From NCBI GenBank assembly GCA_900315105.1, contig OMXX01000041.1, positions 1-31,575 on the forward strand: 31,575 nt of DNA. The letters run 5' to 3'. Source of the DNA: an uncultured Prevotellaceae bacterium. Its GTDB lineage: Bacteria; Bacteroidota; Bacteroidia; Bacteroidales; Bacteroidaceae. Numbering within the stretch: the stretch's first letter is position 1; each line of letters starts with the position of its first letter. The position numbers and the translations under genes were made by a program. This document shows, one piece after another, positions 7,440 through 15,588 of this stretch. Below the pieces are notes generated by a model that worked only from the letters and a program-made list of their open reading frames with translations, had not been told where the DNA came from and ran no database searches.

Positions 7440-7463
7440 ATGATTACACGTCGAAAGGAATAA
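7440..7463 (+). CDS. Possible 7-residue leader peptide (MITRRKE)
   Basis: ATG at 7440, stop TAA at 7461-7463. It lies about 10 nt from the expected transcript start and its stop overlaps the start of the next tiny ORF (TAATG), the usual geometry of translational coupling. No clear ribosome-binding site is seen, so it may simply be part of a noncoding RNA. Confidence 0.2.
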   Translation: MITRRKE

Positions 7464-7525
7464 TGGATAGTCGTATCCTGGTACACTTCCTCCGACGATG
7501 TCTTAATATTGATTGTTTAGGTTAG
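7463..7525 (+). CDS. Possible 20-residue small protein
   Basis: ATG at 7463, stop TAG at 7523-7525, with AAAGGAA a few bases upstream as a good ribosome-binding site. The peptide begins MDSRILVHFLRRCLNI and ends DCLG: a hydrophobic stretch followed by arginines and two cysteines. Its ribosome-binding site sits in the 5' strand of the hairpin described for the RNA, so its translation could be switched by refolding or by translation of the 7-residue ORF. No homology can be claimed. Confidence 0.3.
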   Translation: MDSRILVHFLRRCLNIDCLG

Positions 7526-7644
7526 TAGAATAATAGTTTTAGGTTTTAGTTATTAATTTAGGTAAAAGATTAATGCTTAGCCCATTAGGATAACACAAAA
7601 AAAGCGAATAGCTTCCTTCTACAGAAGGTTTATGGGTTAAACAT

Positions 7645-7685
7645 AAAAATGCTCCACTGTCGTGATGACAGTCGGAGCATTTTTG
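7645..7685 (+). terminator. Strong intrinsic terminator of the small RNA unit
   Basis: AAAAATGCTCC-ACTGTC pairs with GACAGT-C-GGAGCATTTTT, with one bulged C and a 5-nt loop (GTGAT). The T-run continues past 7680. The flanking A- and T-tracts also allow function on the minus strand. Confidence 0.85.
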
Positions 7686-7779
7686 TTTTCCAGAGGAAGA
7701 GTTTGACAAAATTACAATATATTTCATATAATCACGTTATATATAATTGTATATAATTTAAAAACTAAAGTGAACACAA

Positions 7780-8853
7780 ATGATTAAAAGAACTATTGCC
7801 TACATCTTGGCTATGCTATGCATGCAGACTCCTCTTTCTGCACAAAGCATTTATGACATCAAAGTAAATAACGATGAAGGAGAGAGCGTTTCGCTTGCTG
7901 ACTATAAAGGCAAGGTATTACTTATAGTAAACACGGCAACAAGATGCGGATTCACTCCACAATACAAAGAATTGGAGGCACTCTACCAAAAGTACAAAGG
8001 ACAAGGATTTGAGATTCTTGATTTCCCATGTAATCAATTCGGTAAGCAGGCTCCTGGTACAATTCAGGAAATACACCAGTTCTGCACGCTTAACTACGAC
8101 ATACACTTCCCACAATTCGACAAGATTGACGTTAACGGGGCTCAAGAGTCTCCTCTCTACACTTGGCTAAAAGCACAAGGCGGTGGAGGTGATATCAAAT
8201 GGAACTTTACGAAATTCCTTATTGGAAGAGATGGTAAGGTCATAAAGCGCTATGAATCACGCGATCAGGTTGCCACGATTGAGACAGATATGCAGATGGA
8301 GGTAAATCCGGTACTCAGCAGCATAATGGCACGTCGTTCTATCAGAAAGTATCTTGACAAACCTGTTGAGCATGAGAAACTTGAATTGATTGTACGTGCG
8401 GGAATAAACGCGCCAAGCGGTTCTAACCGTCAGCCTTGGATAGTTCGTGTGGTAGAAGACCAAAAGCTCATAGCAGATGTCACCGAAGTATATAAGCAGG
8501 AAAACGCGGAACAGGTAAAGCGTGACAAAGACTTCAAGAACATGTTCCGCAACGCCCCCAATATCATTTGTGTATGCACACCAACCAATGGTGGAGGTGA
8601 ACTTGATGCAGGACTATTAGGCGAGAACATAATGCTCGCAGCACAGTCTATGGGACTCGGCACATGCTGTCTGGGTGGTCCGGTACGTTTCCTTACATCA
8701 AACGACAAATGCAAGTTCTTCCTTGAGCGCCTTGACATTCCTGCAGACTATAAGCTGAACTACATCATAGCTATCGGCTATCCAGACGAAAGCCCGAATG
8801 CCAAGCCTCGAGATACATCAAAGGTGAAGTTTATCATTAAGGATAAAGAATAA
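7780..8853 (+). CDS. Exported glutathione/thioredoxin peroxidase fused to a nitroreductase
   Basis: A signal peptide (1-21, ending PLSAQ) precedes a glutathione-peroxidase domain (about 22-175) with peroxidatic C56 in NTATRCGFTPQY, FPCNQFG at 82-88 and WNF at 141-143, which supply the Cys/Gln/Trp/Asn active site. C102 (FCTLNY) could be the resolving cysteine, making it a thioredoxin-type enzyme. From about 180 to 357 follows an FMN-dependent nitroreductase-fold domain with ARRSIRKY, NAPSGSNRQPW and LGTCCLGG. The first domain should reduce peroxides; the second would be an NAD(P)H-dependent flavin reductase of unknown substrate. If secreted, how the flavin domain obtains FMN and NAD(P)H in the periplasm is unclear. 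The next gene starts 8 bp downstream, so they are probably cotranscribed. Confidence 0.88.
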   Translation: MIKRTIAYILAMLCMQTPLSAQSIYDIKVNNDEGESVSLADYKGKVLLIVNTATRCGFTPQYKELEALYQKYKGQGFEILDFPCNQFGKQAPGTIQEIHQFCTLNYDIHFPQFDKIDVNGAQESPLYTWLKAQGGGGDIKWNFTKFLIGRDGKVIKRYESRDQVATIETDMQMEVNPVLSSIMARRSIRKYLDKPVEHEKLELIVRAGINAPSGSNRQPWIVRVVEDQKLIADVTEVYKQENAEQVKRDKDFKNMFRNAPNIICVCTPTNGGGELDAGLLGENIMLAAQSMGLGTCCLGGPVRFLTSNDKCKFFLERLDIPADYKLNYIIAIGYPDESPNAKPRDTSKVKFIIKDKE

Positions 8854-8861
8854 AAACAAAA

Positions 8862-9452
8862 ATGAAGACAATACTGTTCCTGCATGGATTCTTTGCCAGC
8901 GGAAGTTGTATTCCTGCAAATGCATTACATGAGGCATTTGAAGGAAGAATACGTGTGATAACTCCCGATCTGCCTATTCATCCAAAAGAAGCCTTGATGT
9001 TCATTCATCAGCTTTGCAACGAGGAAAAGCCAGACTTACTGGTAGGCAACAGCAACGGCTCGTTTCTTGCCCAGATTATAGCCCCTATTGTTGGAATACC
9101 GGCCTTGCTTGGCAATCCGCATCTGGAAATGACGGAATTCCTCAAACCACGTATAGGAGAACATCAGTACAAGTCTCCACGCATGGATGGCAAACAGGAT
9201 TTCGTTATTGATGAAGCTCTGATAAGCGAATTCGAGGAATTGCAAAAGGAGCAGTTCAAAAACGTTAGTCCATACTGGAAGGATAAAATCTGGGGGATTT
9301 TCGGAGAACAGGACTCTTTGGCTCACTATAAACCTCTGTTTTTGAAATACTATACGAATGCCTATAGTTTCCCTGGAGGTCACACTCCAACGGCAGAAGA
9401 GGTTAAGACGTGGTATGTACCTTTGATAGAGAAGATGCTGATGCTAGGGTAA
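8862..9452 (+). CDS. YqiA/YcfP-like alpha/beta hydrolase (putative esterase)
   Basis: A 196-residue single-domain alpha/beta hydrolase. It starts MKTILFLHGFFASG (oxyanion-hole HGF), has the nucleophile elbow GNSNG (62-66, S64), an aspartate in FGEQDS and a histidine in FPGGHTP as the remaining triad. The short length and the elbow resemble the YqiA/YcfP family, whose natural substrate is not well established. There is no signal peptide, so it is cytoplasmic. The stop codon TAA is the first unit of a 7-bp repeat array that fills the gap to the next gene. Confidence 0.8.
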   Translation: MKTILFLHGFFASGSCIPANALHEAFEGRIRVITPDLPIHPKEALMFIHQLCNEEKPDLLVGNSNGSFLAQIIAPIVGIPALLGNPHLEMTEFLKPRIGEHQYKSPRMDGKQDFVIDEALISEFEELQKEQFKNVSPYWKDKIWGIFGEQDSLAHYKPLFLKYYTNAYSFPGGHTPTAEEVKTWYVPLIEKMLMLG

Positions 9453-9491
9453 AGAGTAAAGAGTAAAGAGTTAAGGGTAAAGAAGAAAGAA
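9450..9491 (+). repeat. 7-bp tandem repeats between two genes
   Basis: TAAAGAG occurs three times in a row (9450-9470), followed by TTAAGGG, TAAAGAA and GAAAGAA. The first TAA is the stop codon of the hydrolase gene and the array ends at the ATG of the next gene. The 7-bp period puts stops in all three frames, and the purine-rich end may also serve as ribosome-binding site. Confidence 0.75.
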
Positions 9492-9492
9492 A

Positions 9493-10032
9493 ATGACAAT
9501 ATACATAGTACGACATGGTGAGACGGAAGAAAACCTTCAGTCAATCCTTCAAGGTCACATGCCTGGAACACTTACCGAGAAGGGAAAAGCTCAGGTTCGC
9601 GCTACAGCCCAACAACTTGCAAAAGAGGGCGTGAGATTCACAAGGATTGTGACGAGCGACCTTAAACGTGCTATGGACTCAGCTCAGTTTATTGCCGACG
9701 AACTGCATATCCCCATCATTCCTATGGAGATTCTTAGGGAGCGCGATTGGGGCAAGTTTACGGGAATGACAATCGCAGAAGCGAGTAAGAGTTATCGTAT
9801 TAATGGGAAATGGGTATTTCCTGAGGGTATGGCAGAAACTGAGGAAGGGATATATGAACGTGCAAACAAGGCTCTGGCAGAATTGCAGGAGCTATATGCC
9901 GACGAGACCTTCATTGTAGTCACTCATGGACAATTCGCTAGAAATCTCATAGCTGCATATTCCAAATGCAACTACCATGATGTTCCTGCATTCAGGAATG
10001 CAGAAATAAGAGTACTCAACATATCTCTGTAA
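9493..10032 (+). CDS. Histidine phosphatase superfamily protein (phosphoglycerate mutase-like)
   Basis: The 179 residues show the branch-1 histidine phosphatase signature RHGE at 7-10, with H8 as the residue that takes the phosphate, plus TSDLKRAMDSA, an ERDWGKFTG acid region and a second histidine in VVTHGQFARN. The family includes cofactor-dependent phosphoglycerate mutases, alpha-ribazole phosphatase (CobC) and broad sugar phosphatases. Nothing in the neighbourhood points to cobalamin synthesis, so the substrate is left open. It is cytoplasmic and sits between the esterase and the DUF418 gene in the same direction. Confidence 0.85.
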   Translation: MTIYIVRHGETEENLQSILQGHMPGTLTEKGKAQVRATAQQLAKEGVRFTRIVTSDLKRAMDSAQFIADELHIPIIPMEILRERDWGKFTGMTIAEASKSYRINGKWVFPEGMAETEEGIYERANKALAELQELYADETFIVVTHGQFARNLIAAYSKCNYHDVPAFRNAEIRVLNISL

Positions 10033-10070
10033 CTCTACCCATAACTTAGGCATAGTTTTGAAGATAAAGG

Positions 10071-11297
10071 ATGAATAAGGACAATACCACTCAATCGGAT
10101 AAGGCAGGACCTATCAGGAAACGAATAAAAAAGCTAGACGCCCTACGCGGTTTTGCGCTATTGGGGGTATGTATGGCAAACTATAAGGAACTGACGCTTT
10201 ACGCTTTTTATGACGTAGGACATACGGTAAACGTAGAAGCAGACAGGAGCGATACTATTGCAAATTTCCTACTGTACCTTCTTGTTGACGGCAAATTCTA
10301 CACCATATTCTCCGTCCTTTTCGGTATTGGCTTCAGCATAATCATTGGCAATGCCATGCAGCGCGGAGCAAATGGCATGCGCATATTCTATCGGAGGATG
10401 CTATTGCTGCTCGGATTCGGCTTTGCTCACCTGATGCTGTTATGGAGCGGTGATATTTTAATGCTCTATGCAACTATGGGAATGCTCCTACCCTTCTTCT
10501 GGAATTGTTCTGGCAAGACGATACTGCGTTGGGCAGCATTTTTCCTGTGCCTCCCAATATTTTCATCAACAATAGTATATGTCTTTAACCTAAATCCATG
10601 TTCATGGTTTTTCAGGCAAATGGACTACTGGCAGAATCGCTTTGGAATTGGCGACTGGGGAGAATGGCTACATGACAGACAGTCATATACCGATTTGCTC
10701 AAATTCCTGATTATGGGAGCATTTGAGCGCATGACTGAGTTTATCTCCAGCGACCGATATTTTAAGGTTCTGGGACTATTTCTTGTAGGTTTATGGATTG
10801 GTAAGAAACGTATCTATGCAGACATAACAGCACATAGAAGGCTGCTTACAAATACGATGAAGATGGGCTTTACTATTGGAACTCCTTTCGCAATACTTCA
10901 CGCCTATGATGGTATTACAGGCTTTCATATAATCCCACCAATACACACAATCGTAGAGACATTCAGCATATATCCTCTTGGCTGGGCATATATGGCTACT
11001 TTTGCCCTTTATAGCAGTCGTGTGGAAGGCCTTTTCTCCTACCCAGGAAAGATGGCTCTAACATGCTATATATCACAGTCTGCAATCGCTGTCCTGCTAT
11101 TCTACGGTGTCGGTTTTGGATGGGGAATGCAGATGTCTTTACCACAAGTGATACTCACATCTATAGGAATATTCCTATTTCAGGCAATCTGTGCACGTCT
11201 GTGGCTAAAAATATTCACCTACGGTCCTTTGGAATGGATATGGCGTATGCTGACCTATGGAGCGTGGCTACCACTAAGAAAAGAAAAGATAGAATGA
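10071..11297 (+). CDS. DUF418 (YeiB-like) multi-pass membrane protein
   Basis: A 408-residue inner-membrane protein with about 8-10 predicted membrane segments. The start motif KKLDALRGFALLGVCMAN is the classic opening of the DUF418/YeiB family, and the C-terminal half has the family's GKMALTCYISQS segment. The family is related to acyltransferase-3 and heparan N-acetyltransferase-like membrane proteins; its function is unproven, with transport or acyl transfer suggested. The stop lies 2 bp from the stop of the convergent phosphoglycosyl transferase gene, leaving no space for a terminator between them. Confidence 0.85.
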   Translation: MNKDNTTQSDKAGPIRKRIKKLDALRGFALLGVCMANYKELTLYAFYDVGHTVNVEADRSDTIANFLLYLLVDGKFYTIFSVLFGIGFSIIIGNAMQRGANGMRIFYRRMLLLLGFGFAHLMLLWSGDILMLYATMGMLLPFFWNCSGKTILRWAAFFLCLPIFSSTIVYVFNLNPCSWFFRQMDYWQNRFGIGDWGEWLHDRQSYTDLLKFLIMGAFERMTEFISSDRYFKVLGLFLVGLWIGKKRIYADITAHRRLLTNTMKMGFTIGTPFAILHAYDGITGFHIIPPIHTIVETFSIYPLGWAYMATFALYSSRVEGLFSYPGKMALTCYISQSAIAVLLFYGVGFGWGMQMSLPQVILTSIGIFLFQAICARLWLKIFTYGPLEWIWRMLTYGAWLPLRKEKIE

Positions 11298-11299
11298 AA

Positions 11300-13153
11300 T
11301 CAGAACTTCTTACCAAATACTATGCTGATGAACGTCAGCCATAAAGTCTTGATATCAAACCAGAAAGAACGGTGTTCAAGATAATACAGGTCATAATTGA
11401 GACGACGGAGCATTTTCTCCATAGTATCAGTATAGCCGTTATACAGAGTTGCATAGCTCGTAACTCCAGGACGTATCTGATAAAGGAATGAATAGCGCGG
11501 ATCATGCTCCATTATCTGGTCAATAAAGAATTTACGCTCCGGGCGATAGCCTATGAATGCCATATCGCCACAGAACACATTCCAGAGCTGAGGAAGTTCA
11601 TCAAGATGGTGAGCACGCAAGAACTTGCCAACCTTTGTAAGACGTGGGTCATCATCTCCACCGGAATGACTTAGCGCTGGACCGAATTTCTCCGCATCAA
11701 GACGCATAGAACGGAACTTGTAAATATTGAAAGGACGACCGAATCTGCCAAGTCTCTCCTGACGGTATATTGCAGGACCACCATCATCCATCTTGATGAG
11801 TATATAAGACAACAAAAACAAAGGAGAGGTCAATATGAGCATTATACCTGCTAATGTCATGTCACAAAGTCGCTTTATATTACGTTCCACAGAGTTCATT
11901 CCATCAGGAATAAAATCAGTTTCCTCTCCAAGTATCACATGTTTAGGAAGTCCTAACGTTCCAAACACCTGCTGCTTACGTCTGATAACATCTACCGGAA
12001 CATTAGCTTCCCATGCATCACGTCCGTATGCCATATTCCAATGCTTGAAATTCTGCTCCTTCGCACGTATGTTTATTGCAGAGCTGATAATAAACTGAAG
12101 AGCAGCCCATAGAGCAAGATCTAGAGCGACAAGTATAGTGAGGTCGAATCCCTGTAATACCCATATTGTGTTAACCAACGCAAAGGCAATAACAATAAAG
12201 ATAATACATATCGGTGTAAATGAGCTTCTGATACCTGCACGGAACAATCTGTGCTGCATCTGGTTACGGTCAGGAGTAAGCATTGCCCTACCCTCACGTA
12301 CACGGTTCCTTAGAATTCGGATAACATCAACAAATGGGATGAATGTTATACCTACAACAATCATAAGCATACCCTCGGGCATGAATTTTCCACTCTGTTG
12401 AATTAGTGACAAGGTGAGATAGCTTACGAAATATCCGAGTGTATATGAACCTGCATTTCCTAGAAGTGTCTTCTGCCATTTCTTGAAAAAGAGTTTGAGT
12501 ACAGAATATGGAACTGCAACTCCAAGAAGGGCTGACGAAACAAGTGCTCCGAGTGTAAAATTAAAGGCTATACAGAATCCTAGGAATATAGTGCCTATTA
12601 TCGCTACATATCCGGCACCTATGCCGTCAATGTCATCAAGAATGACTATTGCCTCTGTGATATACATTACGAGGCATACGGTAAGCGGCATACCAATCCA
12701 TTCTGGCAACTCATGAATACCGAAAAGCCCCTGTAAATCCATTATCCATAAATGGGACATGGGGAATAGGCAGGCTGTGACAAACAACAGAAGTAACTTA
12801 ACCTTTATAGCTGTGCCGTGAAGATCGTTCTTTAGTCCGACAATATACAGCAGGGCACATCCGGAGATAACCTGCATTATCCTCAACCCTGATTTCTCAA
12901 CCTCTACAGCAGAGGCAACATCATAGCCCAACCATTTAGGAAGGCCAAGAGAAGCGCATAAGCATGTAAGCAATATCGGGAATAAAGCGATGCCTCCAAT
13001 CTCTACTAAGGAGTCACCGTTACCCTCGTCCACATCATCCACACTGCGAAAGAATCTACCGCTTGAGCCGTACAACTTCATTCGCGTGAGAATGACAGAT
13101 GACAGGAATATTCCTATCAGGAATGGAATTATGTCCAGATATTGTTCAATCAT
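11300..13153 (-). CDS. Two-domain phosphoglycosyl transferase: WecA/MraY-like polytopic domain plus WbaP/PglC-like monotopic domain
   Basis: The 617-residue protein combines two unrelated enzyme folds that both transfer sugar-1-phosphate to undecaprenyl phosphate. Residues about 1-365 are a multi-span WecA/MraY-like domain (VGLKNDLHG at 105-113, DDIDGIGAG at 173-181, TPDRNQMQHRLFRAG at 293-307). Residues about 425-617 are a bacterial sugar transferase with a re-entrant helix (DMTLAGIMLILTSPLF), KFRSM, the DE dyad in HLDELPQLWNV (518-519) and GYRPER. Several residues expected in the first domain are altered: DD of the first motif reads ND, and the HxHH of the last motif reads QMQH. The monotopic domain looks intact and is the likely initiator of the repeat unit. 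The gene lies at the edge of the polysaccharide locus and has no close partner on its strand. Confidence 0.88.
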   Translation of the reverse strand: MIEQYLDIIPFLIGIFLSSVILTRMKLYGSSGRFFRSVDDVDEGNGDSLVEIGGIALFPILLTCLCASLGLPKWLGYDVASAVEVEKSGLRIMQVISGCALLYIVGLKNDLHGTAIKVKLLLLFVTACLFPMSHLWIMDLQGLFGIHELPEWIGMPLTVCLVMYITEAIVILDDIDGIGAGYVAIIGTIFLGFCIAFNFTLGALVSSALLGVAVPYSVLKLFFKKWQKTLLGNAGSYTLGYFVSYLTLSLIQQSGKFMPEGMLMIVVGITFIPFVDVIRILRNRVREGRAMLTPDRNQMQHRLFRAGIRSSFTPICIIFIVIAFALVNTIWVLQGFDLTILVALDLALWAALQFIISSAINIRAKEQNFKHWNMAYGRDAWEANVPVDVIRRKQQVFGTLGLPKHVILGEETDFIPDGMNSVERNIKRLCDMTLAGIMLILTSPLFLLSYILIKMDDGGPAIYRQERLGRFGRPFNIYKFRSMRLDAEKFGPALSHSGGDDDPRLTKVGKFLRAHHLDELPQLWNVFCGDMAFIGYRPERKFFIDQIMEHDPRYSFLYQIRPGVTSYATLYNGYTDTMEKMLRRLNYDLYYLEHRSFWFDIKTLWLTFISIVFGKKF

Positions 13154-13434
13154 ATTATTTAATTTCCCCCAGTCTGTCCATTATGGACTTGTTTTTTAAT
13201 TCCTTAAATCACCTAAATCTCTATTTAAGAACAATTTAGGAAGATGACATACATATTTTTTTTAATTGTTAGCCTATTTTCTCATGCAAAATTATATAAA
13301 AAAAAGCGAAAATCATAGAAAACATAAAAAAAATTCTCTTAAACGGCTAAATATGTATTACTCTGCAATAAATCTTTTGTTATAGCGTTTTAATAAAAAT
13401 TTACTTTCTTGGAATAGAAATATTAATTGATAAG
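13154..13434. other. Divergent intergenic region
   Basis: 281 bp, strongly A+T-rich, between the minus-strand PGT gene and the plus-strand GT4 gene. It contains an inverted repeat CCTAAAT/ATTTAGG (about 13211-13240) and, on the minus strand, a possible -7 box TAATTTTG (13294-13287) without a good -33 partner. Upstream of the GT4 gene there is TTTG at 13376-13379 but only a poor -7 box. No small gene or RNA is recognised. Confidence 0.4.
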
Positions 13435-14556
13435 ATGAAAATCCTTCAAATCGGAAAATTCTATCCCATTATAGGCGGAGTGGAAAAAGTAATGTTCGAC
13501 CTGACAAGCGGTTTTGCTGCTATCGGTGTTGAATGTGACATGCTGTGCGCAAATTATGATACAACAGAGAAAAAGCTGGTCATAAAGGAACTCACGCCAA
13601 ACAACAGGATTATTATATGTCCGACGATGAAAAAACTATTTGCAACTATGATTTCTCCAGCAATGATTAGAGAGTTAAAGCGTAGATGCAATAATTATAA
13701 TATTATCCACATTCATCATCCTGACCCAATGGCAGCCCTTGCCCTTTATATGTCAAACTATAAGGGAAAAGTCGTTCTGCATTGGCATAGCGATATTCTG
13801 AAGCAGGCAAATCTACTTAAACTATATCGTCCTTTGCAGAACTGGCTAATAAACAAAGCCTCAGTTATTGTCGGCACCACCCCAATCTATATAAAGGAAT
13901 CTCCATACTTGAAATCCGTACAAGAAAAATGTACCTATCTGCCAATAGGCATAGACGACATAAAATGGGATGCTCATGCCGTTGAACAGATTCGTAGTCA
14001 GTATCCTGGAAAGAAAATCATATTCTCATTAGGAAGACTGGTGGAGTATAAAGGGTATGAATACCTGATTGATTCGGCCAAAAATCTAAGCGATGACTAT
14101 ATCATACTTATAGGCGGCTCCGGTCCTCTCAGAGACAACCTTCAGACACAAATAGAAGACAATAACCTGCAATCAAAGGTTAAACTTCTTGGAAGAGTAA
14201 GCGAAGAGGATTTGCCTAACTACTATCAAGCCATAGACCTGTATTGCCTAAGTTCTACTATGAAAACGGAAGCATTTGCCATAGTACAGGTAGAAGCAAT
14301 GGCATCACGAAAGCCCATAGTATCAACAAAAATTCCCGGATCAGGTGTTGCATGGGTGAATGCGGATCAGGAATCAGGCATTACGGTTGCCCCACACAGC
14401 GCAAAAGCGCTCTGCGATGCATTCAGAAAGATTCTAGAAGACAAAGATCTTTATAATAGATTGGCACAAGGCGCAAGAAATCGCTATGAGACTGTATTCA
14501 GGAAAGAAAAAATGATAGAAAAATGCTTAAACATTTATAGATCTCTCAATGATTGA
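13435..14556 (+). CDS. GT4-family glycosyltransferase
   Basis: A GT-B fold retaining glycosyltransferase of 373 residues. The N-terminal half begins MKILQIGKFYPIIGGVEKV with the glycine-rich acceptor loop; the C-terminal half has SLGRLVEYKGYEYLI, GGSGPL and the EX7E motif (EAFAIVQVE) that binds the nucleotide-sugar. It is expected to add one sugar to the undecaprenyl-linked repeat unit on the cytoplasmic face of the membrane. It is the only capsule gene on the plus strand, and its last 30 bp overlap the 3' end of the convergent GT4 gene. Donor and linkage cannot be told from the sequence. Confidence 0.9.
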   Translation: MKILQIGKFYPIIGGVEKVMFDLTSGFAAIGVECDMLCANYDTTEKKLVIKELTPNNRIIICPTMKKLFATMISPAMIRELKRRCNNYNIIHIHHPDPMAALALYMSNYKGKVVLHWHSDILKQANLLKLYRPLQNWLINKASVIVGTTPIYIKESPYLKSVQEKCTYLPIGIDDIKWDAHAVEQIRSQYPGKKIIFSLGRLVEYKGYEYLIDSAKNLSDDYIILIGGSGPLRDNLQTQIEDNNLQSKVKLLGRVSEEDLPNYYQAIDLYCLSSTMKTEAFAIVQVEAMASRKPIVSTKIPGSGVAWVNADQESGITVAPHSAKALCDAFRKILEDKDLYNRLAQGARNRYETVFRKEKMIEKCLNIYRSLND

Positions 14557-15588
14557 AAGTATGTCTTTTGCCGTTGCAGCATAGTTATACATCTTGTCAA
14601 TTTTCTCACTGACATCCAAAGGTTTACTTACAAAGCCACGAAGTTTAAGATATAGATCTTGTACATCTCCAGTTCGGAAAAAAGTGACAGGTAAATCCTT
14701 ATACACTTCCTTATACACTGGGATATCAGAAATAATAACAGGGGTACCAAGATACATTGCCTCAAGCGGTGGGATTCCAAAACCTTCATAGAAAGAAGGG
14801 GATATTAATACAGCTGAGCGCGAAAGCACATCATAAAGAGTCTTGTCATCAACAGCACCAAGGAAATTCACACAATCCTTATTCTTATTGATAACGTCTA
14901 GAATTTTTTTATCCTTGGTACGGAAATCCACATGGCCAATAACAGTCAAGGTTGGGCAATCCCTACCCTCTACTCGCAGTTTATTATACGCCTCCAACAG
15001 CACGTGAAGTCCCTTATGTTTCTTGATACTTCCAAGAAAGACTATCCCTTTTTTTTCTCCATTATATCCATGTATTCTTTTATATTCCCTCAGATGGGCA
15101 CTGATTCCATTATGTACAACCTGTATATTCACTGTCGAATGGAAATATTCTCTAATTCTCTCTCTTGAGAATTCTGACACTGTAAATACAGTATGTGACA
15201 CCTTTAATGCACGTTTCACATACCATTTCAATGCCATCATATGTATTCCGGAAGCGAAATTCTCAGTCTCGAAAAACAGAATATCGTGAATGGTAGAAAA
15301 TACTGGTACTTTTACACCAAGAGGAAGATTAAAGTTGGGTGTATAAAATGCATCACATGCATTAACTTCACGTATAGGGAAACATAATAATTCCGCAGGA
15401 GTGAAACTGCGAAACGAACATTTAACGACCATACAATTGGTTTGTTGCTGATACTTTGCCAGTTTATCAGCATTCCCAATCAGCACATACTCATTTTCCG
15501 TATGTAGCACAATATTGTTCAGCACATTCTCTATGAATGTGCCTATGCCTGTTTCACCGATTAATCTACAATCAATTGCAAGTCGCAT
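14527..15588 (-). CDS. GT4-family glycosyltransferase
   Basis: A 353-residue GT-B enzyme resembling WbpY/mannosyltransferase-type GT4 proteins: MRLAIDCRLIGETGIGTFIENVL at the start, FLGSIKKHKGLHVLLEAY for the donor domain, and the EX7E motif EGFGIPPLE. It is the last gene of the ten-gene operon and its start overlaps the 3' end of the WbsX-like gene by 17 bp. Its 3' end overlaps that of the opposing GT4 gene by 30 bp, so full-length transcripts of the two must share antisense sequence. The sugar specificity is unknown. Confidence 0.9.
   Translation of the reverse strand: MRLAIDCRLIGETGIGTFIENVLNNIVLHTENEYVLIGNADKLAKYQQQTNCMVVKCSFRSFTPAELLCFPIREVNACDAFYTPNFNLPLGVKVPVFSTIHDILFFETENFASGIHMMALKWYVKRALKVSHTVFTVSEFSRERIREYFHSTVNIQVVHNGISAHLREYKRIHGYNGEKKGIVFLGSIKKHKGLHVLLEAYNKLRVEGRDCPTLTVIGHVDFRTKDKKILDVINKNKDCVNFLGAVDDKTLYDVLSRSAVLISPSFYEGFGIPPLEAMYLGTPVIISDIPVYKEVYKDLPVTFFRTGDVQDLYLKLRGFVSKPLDVSEKIDKMYNYAATAKDILSIIERSINV

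Larger units (their letters stand above)
7430..7685 (+). ncRNA. Candidate structured small RNA or small-ORF transcript of about 250 nt
   Basis: The segment is framed by a consensus promoter (7393-7424) and a strong terminator (7645-7685). The 5' domain folds as CGTCG (7449-7453) with CGACG (7493-7497), GGAA (7457-7460) with TTCC (7487-7490), and an inner hairpin GGATA/TATCC with loop GTCG (7465-7478). The 3' domain has TTAGCCCAT (7577-7585) pairing with ATGGGTTAA (7632-7640), enclosing CCTTC-TACA-GAAGG (7615-7628). It lacks the signature words of SRP RNA, tmRNA and RNase P RNA. The 5' hairpin also covers a ribosome-binding site for a 20-residue ORF, so it may be a regulated small-protein message. 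The exact 5' end is estimated from the -7 box. Confidence 0.6.

Noticed and set aside
7430..7685. Assignment of the structured RNA to SRP RNA, tmRNA, RNase P RNA or 6S RNA
   Set aside because: The signature words of the first three are absent. A 6S-like single long bulged hairpin is not formed; instead there are two separate domains and a terminator.
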